Source of the DNA: Desulfuromusa sp.
Lineage (GTDB): Bacteria > Desulfobacterota > Desulfuromonadia > Desulfuromonadales > Geopsychrobacteraceae
Reading direction: 5' to 3'
DNA length: 64,000 nucleotides
Assembly: GCA_016744675.1 (NCBI GenBank)
Contig: JADGDX010000010.1
Span: forward strand, 1 to 64,000
A model generated the notes under the pieces. That model was not told the DNA's origin. It worked only from the letters and a program-made list of their open reading frames with translations, and made no database searches. How positions within the stretch are numbered: position 1 is the first letter of the stretch; every line of letters begins with the position of its first letter. This document shows, piece after piece, positions 1 through 7,750 of the stretch. The position numbers were made by a program, and so were the translations under genes.

Positions 1-109
1 CGACCATACCGATAAGTGGAAGGGTGGCGTCTAGATATGCGCTGGTCAAAGCCTCATCGTCAATGTCATGGTACAAATGTTGATCGAAATTTATTTGCTT
101 AGTCTTCAT
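1..109 (-). CDS. N-terminus of unidentified protein (partial)
   Basis: An open frame runs leftward off the window edge from an ATG at 109 and gives 36 residues beginning MKTKQINFDQHLYHD and ending near a hydrophobic stretch (LPLIGMV). The upstream sequence is purine-rich (GAAAAAAGAAAA on the minus strand), so it could be a weak ribosome binding site. Too little is present to name a family. The acidic N-terminus followed by a hydrophobic segment would fit a membrane protein, but that is a guess. Confidence 0.45.
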   Translation of the reverse strand, partial: MKTKQINFDQHLYHDIDDEALTSAYLDATLPLIGMV

Positions 110-442
110 TTTTCTTTTTTCCATTTTTGCACATAACTAGTTATTGAGCGGTTTCAACTTCAAAAAGAAGCCATTCCTAACCGGATACTACCCCTAGTTT
201 GGGTGTTATCAGAAAAAACCTATTATCTGCGGCACCTGACATAGAATCATAAACTCAGTCAAAGATAGCGATGAAAACCAGCTCTGTCAAATGGCAGCTC
301 CAGTTCCCAAGGAAAGAGAGGCTTACCAAATTTTGGCCTTGTCTCTATTATCCTTAAATATGATGTGGTAATTTTGAGTCCATTAGACAGCTGAAGGGCT
401 TGACAAAAATCAACTACGAAACGTCTGATCGGTGCTTAATTC
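110..442. other. Intergenic region between divergent genes
   Basis: No convincing gene or RNA is seen in these 333 bases. The region separates a leftward partial gene from the rightward glycosyltransferase fusion and should hold promoters for both. A TTGACA at 400-405 followed 18 bases later by TCTGAT is the best -35/-10 candidate for the rightward gene. It would leave a very short leader, so this is weak. Confidence 0.4.
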
Positions 443-1771
443 ATGACTAAAATTCCCGACTCCAACCTGCTGATCTTCAGCAAATATCCACTTGCAGGCA
501 AAGCGAAAACCAGATTAATTCCAGCACTCGGAGCTCAATTAGCAGCACAGCTCCATCGCCGTCTGGCAGAATCGACCCTGAGCACTGCTCGCTCATGGAA
601 GCAGGAAGGTTTGAGAGAGTCTCAGCAGATTACCGTCTGCTACACGGGAGAAACAGAAGCTAAGTTTCGCAGTTGGTTCGGTCCAGATCTCAACTACCAA
701 CAACAGCCCACTGGCGATCTGGGACAGCGGATGGCCTCAGCATTTCAGACCTCTTTGGTTGGCGGTGCTCATCAGACCCTCGGTATTGGTACCGACACCC
801 CAGCCATCACCCCCGACATTCTTCGGCAGGCCCATGAGTCTCTTAAACACTGTGACATTGTTCTGGGTCCGGCAATCGACGGTGGTTATTATCTGATTGG
901 AATGAACACCTTCCATCCAGAATTATTTACCAACATTGAATGGGGCAGCGCACATGTCTACGCACAAACAATCGAAGCATGTACACATCTTGGCCTGCAC
1001 GTTATCAATCTCCCGAAGCTCAGCGATATTGACCGTGCAGAAGACTTGCTTCAACTTGAAAATGATCCCCGCTTCAGCGACACCTTGAATAACACCCCCC
1101 TGCTTTCAATTATCATCCCGACATTGAATGAGGCAGCTGTTCTTGGCCGGACACTGAAGAACCTTCAACGCTCGGATCATATTGAAATCATCGTTGCCGA
1201 TGGAGGCAGTCAAGATATCACCTGTGAAATTGCACATCAGCACGGGGTTCATGTTATCACCACGGCTAACGGACGCTCAGAGCAATTGAATCAAGGGGCA
1301 AAAACAAGTCGTGGCCGCTATCTGTTATTTCTTCATGCTGATACCCAACTTCCTCACAACTATGAAAAAAGAATCTTTGACGCTCTAAGCTATCCTCACA
1401 TCGTTGCGGGAGCGTTTCGCTTTAAAACTGATTCACCACGCAAGGCAATGCGGATCGTCGAATGGGGAACAAATCTCCGTTCAACTTTTTTAAAATGGCC
1501 CTATGGCGATCAGGGTTTATTTATGGAAAAAAGGATTTTTGATGAGTTAGGTGGTTTTCCAACCATCCCAATCATGGAAGACTTTGAACTCATCCGCCGC
1601 CTGCGTCGACGGGGTCAGGTTGTCACCCTTGCTGAGGCTGCGACAACCTCAGCGCGACGCTGGAAAAACTTAGGAATTGTTCGGACAACAATCGTCAATC
1701 AGTTGATGATTATTGGCTTTCTGTATCGCGTTCCCGCTGAATCGTTGCGACGCCTCTATCGACACAAATAG
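443..1771 (+). CDS. Fused arsenosugar-type glycosyltransferase (TIGR04282 + TIGR04283 domains)
   Basis: This 442-residue protein joins two nucleotidyl-sugar transferase-like domains usually encoded by separate genes. Residues 1-205 match the DUF2064/TIGR04282 type: the start LLIFSKYPLAGKAKTRL, GTDTP near 116, GPAIDGGYYLIG near 142 and DIDRAEDL near 195. Residues 220-442 are a GT-A family 2 domain of the TIGR04283 type, with PTLNEA at 226, ADGGS at 252 and the HADT metal-binding motif at 298. Both families were first described as radical SAM/selenodomain-associated transferases and are now usually annotated as arsenosugar-biosynthesis glycosyltransferases. A radical SAM/ArsM-like gene lies 1.5 kb away on the other strand. 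The ribosome binding site before the ATG is weak. Acceptor and donor are unknown. Confidence 0.85.
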   Translation: MTKIPDSNLLIFSKYPLAGKAKTRLIPALGAQLAAQLHRRLAESTLSTARSWKQEGLRESQQITVCYTGETEAKFRSWFGPDLNYQQQPTGDLGQRMASAFQTSLVGGAHQTLGIGTDTPAITPDILRQAHESLKHCDIVLGPAIDGGYYLIGMNTFHPELFTNIEWGSAHVYAQTIEACTHLGLHVINLPKLSDIDRAEDLLQLENDPRFSDTLNNTPLLSIIIPTLNEAAVLGRTLKNLQRSDHIEIIVADGGSQDITCEIAHQHGVHVITTANGRSEQLNQGAKTSRGRYLLFLHADTQLPHNYEKRIFDALSYPHIVAGAFRFKTDSPRKAMRIVEWGTNLRSTFLKWPYGDQGLFMEKRIFDELGGFPTIPIMEDFELIRRLRRRGQVVTLAEAATTSARRWKNLGIVRTTIVNQLMIIGFLYRVPAESLRRLYRHK

Positions 1772-1821
1772 AATAACTGAGGTACTTTGACTCTCCCACA
1801 CTTAGAAACAGGAGACAGCCC

Positions 1822-2520
1822 GTGACCACAACATCAAACAATAAAATACGAAAGAGACTCAGCCTTTTTTTCTTATTGATACTCCCTCTTCTCGTTTCCC
1901 CATCGCAATCCATGGCTGCAGAGGATAATCCACACACCTCCATTACCGTGGGTCTTTTCTCTGAAAGTAACCTTGAGGGCTGGGAAGAAAAAGAATTTGT
2001 CGGCCAAACCAGCTATCAGTTGATCACGGAGAATCACCAAACGAGTCTCCGAGCAAAAGCAGACGCCACCGCTTCCGGGCTGTTTAAAGAAGTGACCATC
2101 AACCTTAAAACTCACCCGTACCTAAATTGGCGATGGAAACTAGAAAAAGGTCACCCTCCCCTAGCAGAAAGAACCAAGGATGGCGATGATTACGGAGCCC
2201 GTATCTATATTATTGTCAAAGGTGGGCTGGCATTCTGGAAAACCAAAGCAATTAACTACGTCTGGTCTTCAGCAGAGAAAAAAGGGGAAATCTGGCCTAA
2301 CGCATTTGCCGGAAAAAATGCCATGCTGCTGGCAGTTCGCACCCCAGAAGATCAGAACAACGTCTGGTATCAAGAAAAAAGAAACGTTTATGAAGATTTC
2401 AAAAAAATCTTTGGCACAGAGATCAAAGAAATTCACGCCATTGCCATTATGACCGATAGTGACAATTCAAAGGGGTCAGTACAAGCTAGTTATGGGGATA
2501 TCCGTTTCACTACAGATTAA
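1822..2520 (+). CDS. DUF3047 family secreted protein
   Basis: A 232-residue protein with an N-terminal signal peptide: basic KIRKR, a hydrophobic core near residues 13-25, and cleavage probably after SMAA. It matches the DUF3047 family by the aromatic-rich core (YLNWRWKLEK), the YVWSS segment, the EKRNVYEDF segment and the closing IAIMTDSDNS...YGDIRF motif. The start is GTG, supported by AGGAGAC 6 bases upstream. The fold is expected to be a periplasmic beta-sandwich; the function is not known. It follows the glycosyltransferase fusion by 50 bases and precedes the GST-like gene by 35, so the three may be cotranscribed. Confidence 0.8.
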   Translation: MTTTSNNKIRKRLSLFFLLILPLLVSPSQSMAAEDNPHTSITVGLFSESNLEGWEEKEFVGQTSYQLITENHQTSLRAKADATASGLFKEVTINLKTHPYLNWRWKLEKGHPPLAERTKDGDDYGARIYIIVKGGLAFWKTKAINYVWSSAEKKGEIWPNAFAGKNAMLLAVRTPEDQNNVWYQEKRNVYEDFKKIFGTEIKEIHAIAIMTDSDNSKGSVQASYGDIRFTTD

Positions 2521-2555
2521 CCCCTGAACACATTAAACTTAAGAAAGGTTGTAAA

Positions 2556-3209
2556 ATGAAGTTAGTCATAGGAAATAAAAACTACTCTTCCTGGTCACTA
2601 AGGCCTTGGTTATTACTTTCAGCATTTAATATTGAGTTTGAAGAAATCCAAGAATCTTTATTGCAAGAAGGGGTCAAAGAGCGATTGGGAAAATATTCTC
2701 CCTCTTGTAAGGTTCCGGTTCTTATCGATGAAGAACTAAGCATCTGGGATTCACTGGCCATTTGTGAATATGTTTCAGAAAAATATTTGGCGGGCAGAGG
2801 CTGGCCCGAAGATATTGAACGAAGAGCAGAAGCAAGGGCCATCTGTGCAGAAATGCATTCTGGATTTATGGCGTTACGGAATGAAATGCCGATGAACTGC
2901 CGAGCGACCCGTAAACTCGAGCTATCAACTGCGGCAGAGACAGATAATTCTCGCATCGACTCTATCTGGTCACACTACACCGAAAAAAATGCTCACATTG
3001 GGCCTTGGCTGTTTGGTGATTTTTCCATAGCTGATTGCTTCTTTGCTCCTGTCGCCTTCAGGTTTGCGACCTATAACGTTTCTTTGTCCGCAGCGGCGCA
3101 AAAATACTGTTCTGCCTTACTTCGTCATAATAGTGTTGTAAAATGGAAAGATGCGGGTCAGATAGAAACGGAAGTCATCGCCAGAGATGAAGCGGGGAAA
3201 GAAGAATAG
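2556..3209 (+). CDS. Glutathione S-transferase family protein
   Basis: At 217 residues it has the usual GST length. The N-terminal thioredoxin-like domain is recognisable: KLVIGNKNYSSWSLRPWLLL with the catalytic-region serine, then CKVPVLIDEELSIWDSLAICEYVSEKY, where the cis-proline and the glutathione gamma-glutamyl contact (DS) are kept. The C-terminal helical domain shows GPWLFGDFSIADCFFAPVAF, the usual N-capping motif. It resembles the YfcF/maleylacetoacetate isomerase-like group. Glutathione is not common in strict anaerobes of this type, so the thiol cofactor is uncertain. AAGAAAGG precedes the ATG. Confidence 0.85.
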   Translation: MKLVIGNKNYSSWSLRPWLLLSAFNIEFEEIQESLLQEGVKERLGKYSPSCKVPVLIDEELSIWDSLAICEYVSEKYLAGRGWPEDIERRAEARAICAEMHSGFMALRNEMPMNCRATRKLELSTAAETDNSRIDSIWSHYTEKNAHIGPWLFGDFSIADCFFAPVAFRFATYNVSLSAAAQKYCSALLRHNSVVKWKDAGQIETEVIARDEAGKEE

Positions 3210-3254
3210 AAAAAACAATCGAAAAAAGCTTCGCGAAAACTCGATATCTTAAAA

Positions 3255-3291
3255 CCTGCGGTTGAAAACTAAATTAACTTCCAACCGCAGG
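3255..3291 (-). terminator. Rho-independent terminator for the radical SAM-ArsM fusion
   Basis: A perfect 10-bp stem, CCTGCGGTTG pairing with CAACCGCAGG, flanks a 17-base loop. Read on the minus strand it is followed by TTTT, just after the stop codon at 3313. It lies between convergent genes, so it may also slow transcription from the left. Confidence 0.7.
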
Positions 3292-3312
3292 TCTTAAAAA
3301 ATAATCAATATC

Positions 3313-6300
3313 TCAGCCCATATCTCCCTGATCAAACATTTTCAAGCTTACACCAGTAGCAGTCGAACTTGTCTTCGCTTTAACTGCCTGTTCTTGCAAA
3401 ACGGGGCAATCCATCCCGATACACTCTTTATTCTGATGCCGTTGATAACAACCGATTGCCGCATCAGCCCGTAATTCTACGGTGAGGTATTCTTTAGATA
3501 ATTCAGCGGCTTTTTTCAGTCCCAACCAGCAATCTCGCTGACAACAGCGAGCCGCTTTGAATTCTGCGACATTTCTTAATACCTGCTGGGTAATCTGTTG
3601 AACCATCTGCCGCTCTTCAGCCTTGACCGGATTGGCCCCCAAGATCAAACTAAATGCAATTCCAACTCCAGTTGCCGACCCGCAGATCCCAACAAACGCA
3701 CAACTACCACCGATAACTTGCCCACCCCTGCGAATTGCGGTAGCAATCAAATCATTCTCAACCAATCCCCCACTATTGCGGTAAGCAGTGACGATAATTC
3801 CCGGCATCAATGCATGATGTTCCGGACCATGAATTGGAATTGATGGATGCTTTCTCAGACGAGCCAGCAGTTCCAACATGTCGGTTTCTGTTGACTCCAG
3901 ACAGAGATGCTCCATGACATCCAAAGCATCTTCACTGTGACAGTGGTCGCAAACAAAATGGTTCTTACCACAGTGGGCATTGGCAGACCCTTGTTGTCCA
4001 CAATAGTGGCAAGCGATCTCAACTTCTTTTTCTGGATAGATCAAATCCTCACCACAAACCATGCAACCAGAACGATATTTTCCTCCTGATGGAGGCGGTA
4101 CAGAAGAGGTTTCTGGAGGCAAAGCACAGGAACAACCGTCGACCAAATCCAAATTCAACACACTGCCATCACCAGCATCCAGCAAAAACACCTGCTCATC
4201 GAGATGTTCGGCAAGGCTTTTGGCAATCAACGTTTTATGACCGGGAAACAATAATGTCCCATCTGGCAATGGCAATTGCGCTAATGGCCCACGATAAATA
4301 ACCGGAACCAATTCACTCTCACAGGGTTTCCAAGCAGCAAAAGTGAGAGAGAAAAACGGATGATCCCGCACGATACGATAGGGAAAGCGTTTTAGAAGAC
4401 GGACATCGACAAAACCAGCTTCCTCCAACAACCCAATCAAATCTTTCTGCACCAAAGCTCCAGCAATACATTCTCCCTGCAGTTCGGCATCATTGCGGAT
4501 CGCCGCATCGGGTTCGTCCTCACAAACAACATCTGATATCACCAACCGACCACCGGGTTTCAATGACCGAAAAATTTCGGCAAAAGCCCGTCTCTTATCC
4601 GCTGAAAGATTCATGACACAGTTCGACAATATCAGGTCGACCGTATCAGTTTCTAAAGGCAATTTTTCCAAATACCCTTTGCGAAATTCGATATTGTCAT
4701 AGCCAAGATTTTTTCGAACGGCCACTGCACCCTGTTCAGCAATATCAAGCATTGGATCGAGCATATCAATACCAATACTGCGCCCTTTGCGGCCAACCAA
4801 CCGCGCTGATATGTAAATTTCTACCCCGCGTCCACTGCCCAAATCAACAACGGTCTCACCTGCTTTAATCTCTGCGTCTAATACTGGGCTGCCGCAACCA
4901 TAGCCACGAAAACGATACTTTTCTGGAATATGTGCAATATCTTCATCGACGTAACAAACCGGGTTCAGGATATCTTCCTTAGTATCGGTCGCCGCATCAC
5001 TGTAATAATTTTTTACCACAGTCCGACTGTTTTGATCAGCAATCGCCAGTAGGCAGTTGGCATGCGTTAAAGCAACGTGACCATGTGCACCACAGCTTTC
5101 GAGGATATCTCCCATTTTCAATTTCAGTCCCGGAAACTCAGTTTCTGGTTGCCGACGAGCTTCACGCTGAATCAGCCAGAACATAATCTTTTCATAAAGA
5201 GGCAGATATGGATCGGTCCCTGAGAATTCACCACCATGAATCAAGGAATGATCTAAATCCCCGCCACCCGTAAAATAACGCAGAGGGTCATCACAGCCTG
5301 CAATTGTTGCATGACGGATCTTTTCCAAGATGGGGCTATTGTGCCAAGCATCTGCCAAACTCCCTTGCAGCGGGGTCATCAGGTCCCGGTTACCAACCAA
5401 AGCGGCAGAGGGATAAAGGTTCCCATCGGGACCAATAGCTGCCGATTCCCATCCGCTGCTGCACCCATCGTGAATTGTCCCAGCAGGGGCAAATATTTGT
5501 GTTTTTAGAGCGGTCAAGTTATCAATCTGAATGCCGACCCGCTCTGCTTTTTCAACAGCAGTTACAAATCTCGGAAAAATTTCGTCGGGCGAAATAAAAT
5601 CAGCATCGGTCCCGCGACCCTGAATAAAATACCAAAGATAGTGCAGGTTACTTGCGCCAACTTCAGCAGCAAAATCAACCAGACTGGCCATATCATCAAG
5701 ATTGCGCTGCTCAACACACATCGACAGAGTGAACGGAATCCCGCGTTGTTTCAAAACCAGCAATTGTTTCCGTAATTGAACGAAGGTTCCCTGACCACGG
5801 ATGGCATCATGCCGATCAGCCAACCCATCAACGCTGATTTGCAAATGAACCCGGCTCAAATCAAAATTGTCCGTCAGCTTTTTATCGAGCAATAGCCCGT
5901 TAGTGAGAATCACAACATGGCAATCTGGAAATTCAAGCAAACCAGATAGAATTTCAGAAAATTCAGGATGAAAAAACGGTTCGCCGCCGGTCAAGGCAAA
6001 AATCTTACACCCTAAAGCCACAGCTTCCTGCGCTTTACTCAGAATCAGTGCTGCGCTCATTTGTTCAGTGGACTCAGGACCAGAGGTAAACAAGCAATGA
6101 TGGCAACTAAGGTTGCAGCGATTTGTAATATGGAACCAGAGTTCATTTAATCGATCAGTTTTTAAATATTGATAGCGCCCCGGATAGTCAATGGCTGAAG
6201 CATCAGGCAAGCGGGAGAGGAACTTATCCTTAGTCGGATGACTGCCCTGTTCATTCAAGGAACACAACAACTTGTCTCCCTTATTGTTGGGAACAAACCA

Positions 6301-6378
6301 GGCGGGTCTATCAGAACGAACATAAATGGGAAGCTGATCGATCTCGTAACGGGTCCAGAGTTGTGGGTTATATGTCAT
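3313..6378 (-). CDS. Radical SAM - ArsM-like methyltransferase - DUF5714 fusion
   Basis: A 1021-residue, apparently three-part enzyme. Residues 75-330 are a radical SAM domain with CNLSCHHC (Cys88, 92, 95) for the 4Fe-4S cluster and GGEP at 131. Residues 455-680 are a class I methyltransferase with DLGSGRG at 512. This part keeps the cysteine contexts of arsenite methyltransferase ArsM: RGYGCGSPV (Cys495), SNCVMNL (Cys587) and GECIAGAL (Cys637), plus Cys475 in NPVCY. Residues 765-1000 are a cysteine-rich DUF5714-like domain, starting with a probable zinc ribbon (Cys772/775, 790/793, 803, 810/813) and ending with clustered Cys945, 946, 950, 977, 986 and 991. GAGG lies 7 bases before the ATG. 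The inferred role is arsenic or other metalloid methylation and radical alkylation; the substrate is not shown by sequence. Confidence 0.85.
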   Translation of the reverse strand: MTYNPQLWTRYEIDQLPIYVRSDRPAWFVPNNKGDKLLCSLNEQGSHPTKDKFLSRLPDASAIDYPGRYQYLKTDRLNELWFHITNRCNLSCHHCLFTSGPESTEQMSAALILSKAQEAVALGCKIFALTGGEPFFHPEFSEILSGLLEFPDCHVVILTNGLLLDKKLTDNFDLSRVHLQISVDGLADRHDAIRGQGTFVQLRKQLLVLKQRGIPFTLSMCVEQRNLDDMASLVDFAAEVGASNLHYLWYFIQGRGTDADFISPDEIFPRFVTAVEKAERVGIQIDNLTALKTQIFAPAGTIHDGCSSGWESAAIGPDGNLYPSAALVGNRDLMTPLQGSLADAWHNSPILEKIRHATIAGCDDPLRYFTGGGDLDHSLIHGGEFSGTDPYLPLYEKIMFWLIQREARRQPETEFPGLKLKMGDILESCGAHGHVALTHANCLLAIADQNSRTVVKNYYSDAATDTKEDILNPVCYVDEDIAHIPEKYRFRGYGCGSPVLDAEIKAGETVVDLGSGRGVEIYISARLVGRKGRSIGIDMLDPMLDIAEQGAVAVRKNLGYDNIEFRKGYLEKLPLETDTVDLILSNCVMNLSADKRRAFAEIFRSLKPGGRLVISDVVCEDEPDAAIRNDAELQGECIAGALVQKDLIGLLEEAGFVDVRLLKRFPYRIVRDHPFFSLTFAAWKPCESELVPVIYRGPLAQLPLPDGTLLFPGHKTLIAKSLAEHLDEQVFLLDAGDGSVLNLDLVDGCSCALPPETSSVPPPSGGKYRSGCMVCGEDLIYPEKEVEIACHYCGQQGSANAHCGKNHFVCDHCHSEDALDVMEHLCLESTETDMLELLARLRKHPSIPIHGPEHHALMPGIIVTAYRNSGGLVENDLIATAIRRGGQVIGGSCAFVGICGSATGVGIAFSLILGANPVKAEERQMVQQITQQVLRNVAEFKAARCCQRDCWLGLKKAAELSKEYLTVELRADAAIGCYQRHQNKECIGMDCPVLQEQAVKAKTSSTATGVSLKMFDQGDMG

Positions 6379-6473
6379 TTCAATGCCTCAAAAAATAATC
6401 CAATTTAGAAAATACACAAACAATCATCACACCCAAGAGGGAGCGACCAAATTAAACATTACCCTGCAAGCAA

Positions 6474-6509
6474 AAAAGGGTCGCTACATACCCATGCAGC
6501 GACCCTTTT
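6474..6509 (-). terminator. Terminator of fba
   Basis: A perfect 12-bp stem (AAAAGGGTCGCT with AGCGACCCTTTT) around a 12-base loop, ending in a run of six T on the minus strand, 20 bases past the fba stop codon. Confidence 0.9.
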
Positions 6510-6528
6510 CTTTCACTCATCACGCCAA

Positions 6529-7509
6529 TTACGCCTTACCGGCACTCCCAAGAACAGCCTCGTTCTTATGTTTAATCAGGCTGATCAATTCTTGACGAGC
6601 GGCACCAAGATACTTGCGCGGATCAAATTCACCTGGGTCGTTTGCTAGAAATTCACGAACTTTAGCCGTCACTGCCAGACGACCATCTGAATCAATGTTG
6701 ATTTTACAAACGGCACTTGCAGCAGCCTGTCTCAACTGATCTTCAGGGACTCCAACAGCTCCGTCCATCTTACCACCATACTGGTTGATCAATGCAACAT
6801 ACTCAGGGACAACACTGGAGGCACCATGTAGAACAATCGGAAAACCGGGAATCCGCTCTTCACACTCTTTGAGGATATCAAAACGTAAAGGAGGCACAGA
6901 CTCTCCCTCGCCCAGCTTGAACTTATATGCGCCGTGACTGGTCCCAATTGAAATAGCTAACGAATCGACACCCGTATTCTTAACAAAATCTTCCACCTCA
7001 TCGGGCTGAGTGTAAGTCGATTCTTCAGCGACGACATCATCTTCAATTCCAGCGAGAACGCCGAGTTCGCCCTCAACAGTGACGTCACGGGCATGAGCAT
7101 ACTCAACAACCTGACGTGTCAACGCCACGTTTTCTTCATAGGGAAGATGTGATCCATCAATCATGATGGATGAAAAACCGGAATCGATACAATTTTTGCA
7201 AAGCTCGAAAGAATCCCCATGGTCTAGATGGAGAACAATCGGAATATTTGAACCCATTTCTCTGGCCATCTGAACCGCGCCTGTCGCCATATAACGCAAC
7301 ATGGTTTCATTTGCGTAATTACGCGCTCCCTTACTCACTTGAATAATAACCGGGGATTGTGTTTCGGCACACGCCAGGACAATTGCCTGCAGCTGCTCTA
7401 AGTTATTAAAGTTATAGGCCGGAATAGCATAACCACCGTCAACAGCCTTACGAAATATTTCCCGTGAATTCACTAAACCCAAATCTTTATAACTGATAAC
7501 GTCACCCAT
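6529..7509 (-). CDS. fba: Class II fructose-bisphosphate aldolase
   Basis: Reversible aldol cleavage of fructose 1,6-bisphosphate in glycolysis/gluconeogenesis, cytoplasmic, zinc dependent. The class II signature is clear: YAIPAYNFNNLEQLQA near the start, LHLDHGDSFELC with zinc-ligand histidine, GSHLPYEENV, VEGELGVLAGIEDD, and a GTSHGAYKF phosphate-binding segment. The length of 326 residues is normal. I chose ATG 7509 because GGAGG (7519-7523) lies 9 bases upstream; an in-frame ATG at 7518 would abut that site and has no room for one. It is divergent from gap across a 241-base region, a sensible pairing of two lower-glycolysis genes. Confidence 0.95.
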   Translation of the reverse strand: MGDVISYKDLGLVNSREIFRKAVDGGYAIPAYNFNNLEQLQAIVLACAETQSPVIIQVSKGARNYANETMLRYMATGAVQMAREMGSNIPIVLHLDHGDSFELCKNCIDSGFSSIMIDGSHLPYEENVALTRQVVEYAHARDVTVEGELGVLAGIEDDVVAEESTYTQPDEVEDFVKNTGVDSLAISIGTSHGAYKFKLGEGESVPPLRFDILKECEERIPGFPIVLHGASSVVPEYVALINQYGGKMDGAVGVPEDQLRQAAASAVCKINIDSDGRLAVTAKVREFLANDPGEFDPRKYLGAARQELISLIKHKNEAVLGSAGKA

Positions 7510-7571
7510 TAAATCCATCCTCCATGCCGTGTGTAGGCAATAACCTGTTCAACAACCTTTACAGTGAGACA

Positions 7572-7600
7572 AAATTAGATTCTTATTTTGTAACAATCAA
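7572..7600 (-). promoter_or_regulatory. Candidate sigma-70 promoter of fba
   Basis: On the minus strand TTGATT (7595-7600) is separated by 17 bases from TAATTT (7572-7577), about 60 bases upstream of the fba start. The match to consensus is moderate. Confidence 0.4.
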
Positions 7601-7656
7601 TCCTTAGATTGTCCAGCTTCTGAGGAAAAATATAATTAACCCAAGCATCAAGAAAG

Positions 7657-7685
7657 TTGCAATAGAGTTTAAGTTCAATTACCAT
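7657..7685 (+). promoter_or_regulatory. Candidate sigma-70 promoter of gap
   Basis: TTGCAA (7657-7662), a 17-base spacer and TACCAT (7680-7685) lie about 65 bases upstream of the gap start. Each box matches consensus at four of six positions, so this is only a candidate. Confidence 0.3.
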
Positions 7686-7750
7686 ACGCACGTTTCTGAG
7701 CCATCGATACTGATGAAATCAATCCAAACTTACGAAAGGTTAGACTGATT

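Noticed and set aside
7510..7518. Upstream ATG for fba
   Set aside because: It overlaps the GGAGG ribosome binding site, which has proper spacing to ATG 7509.
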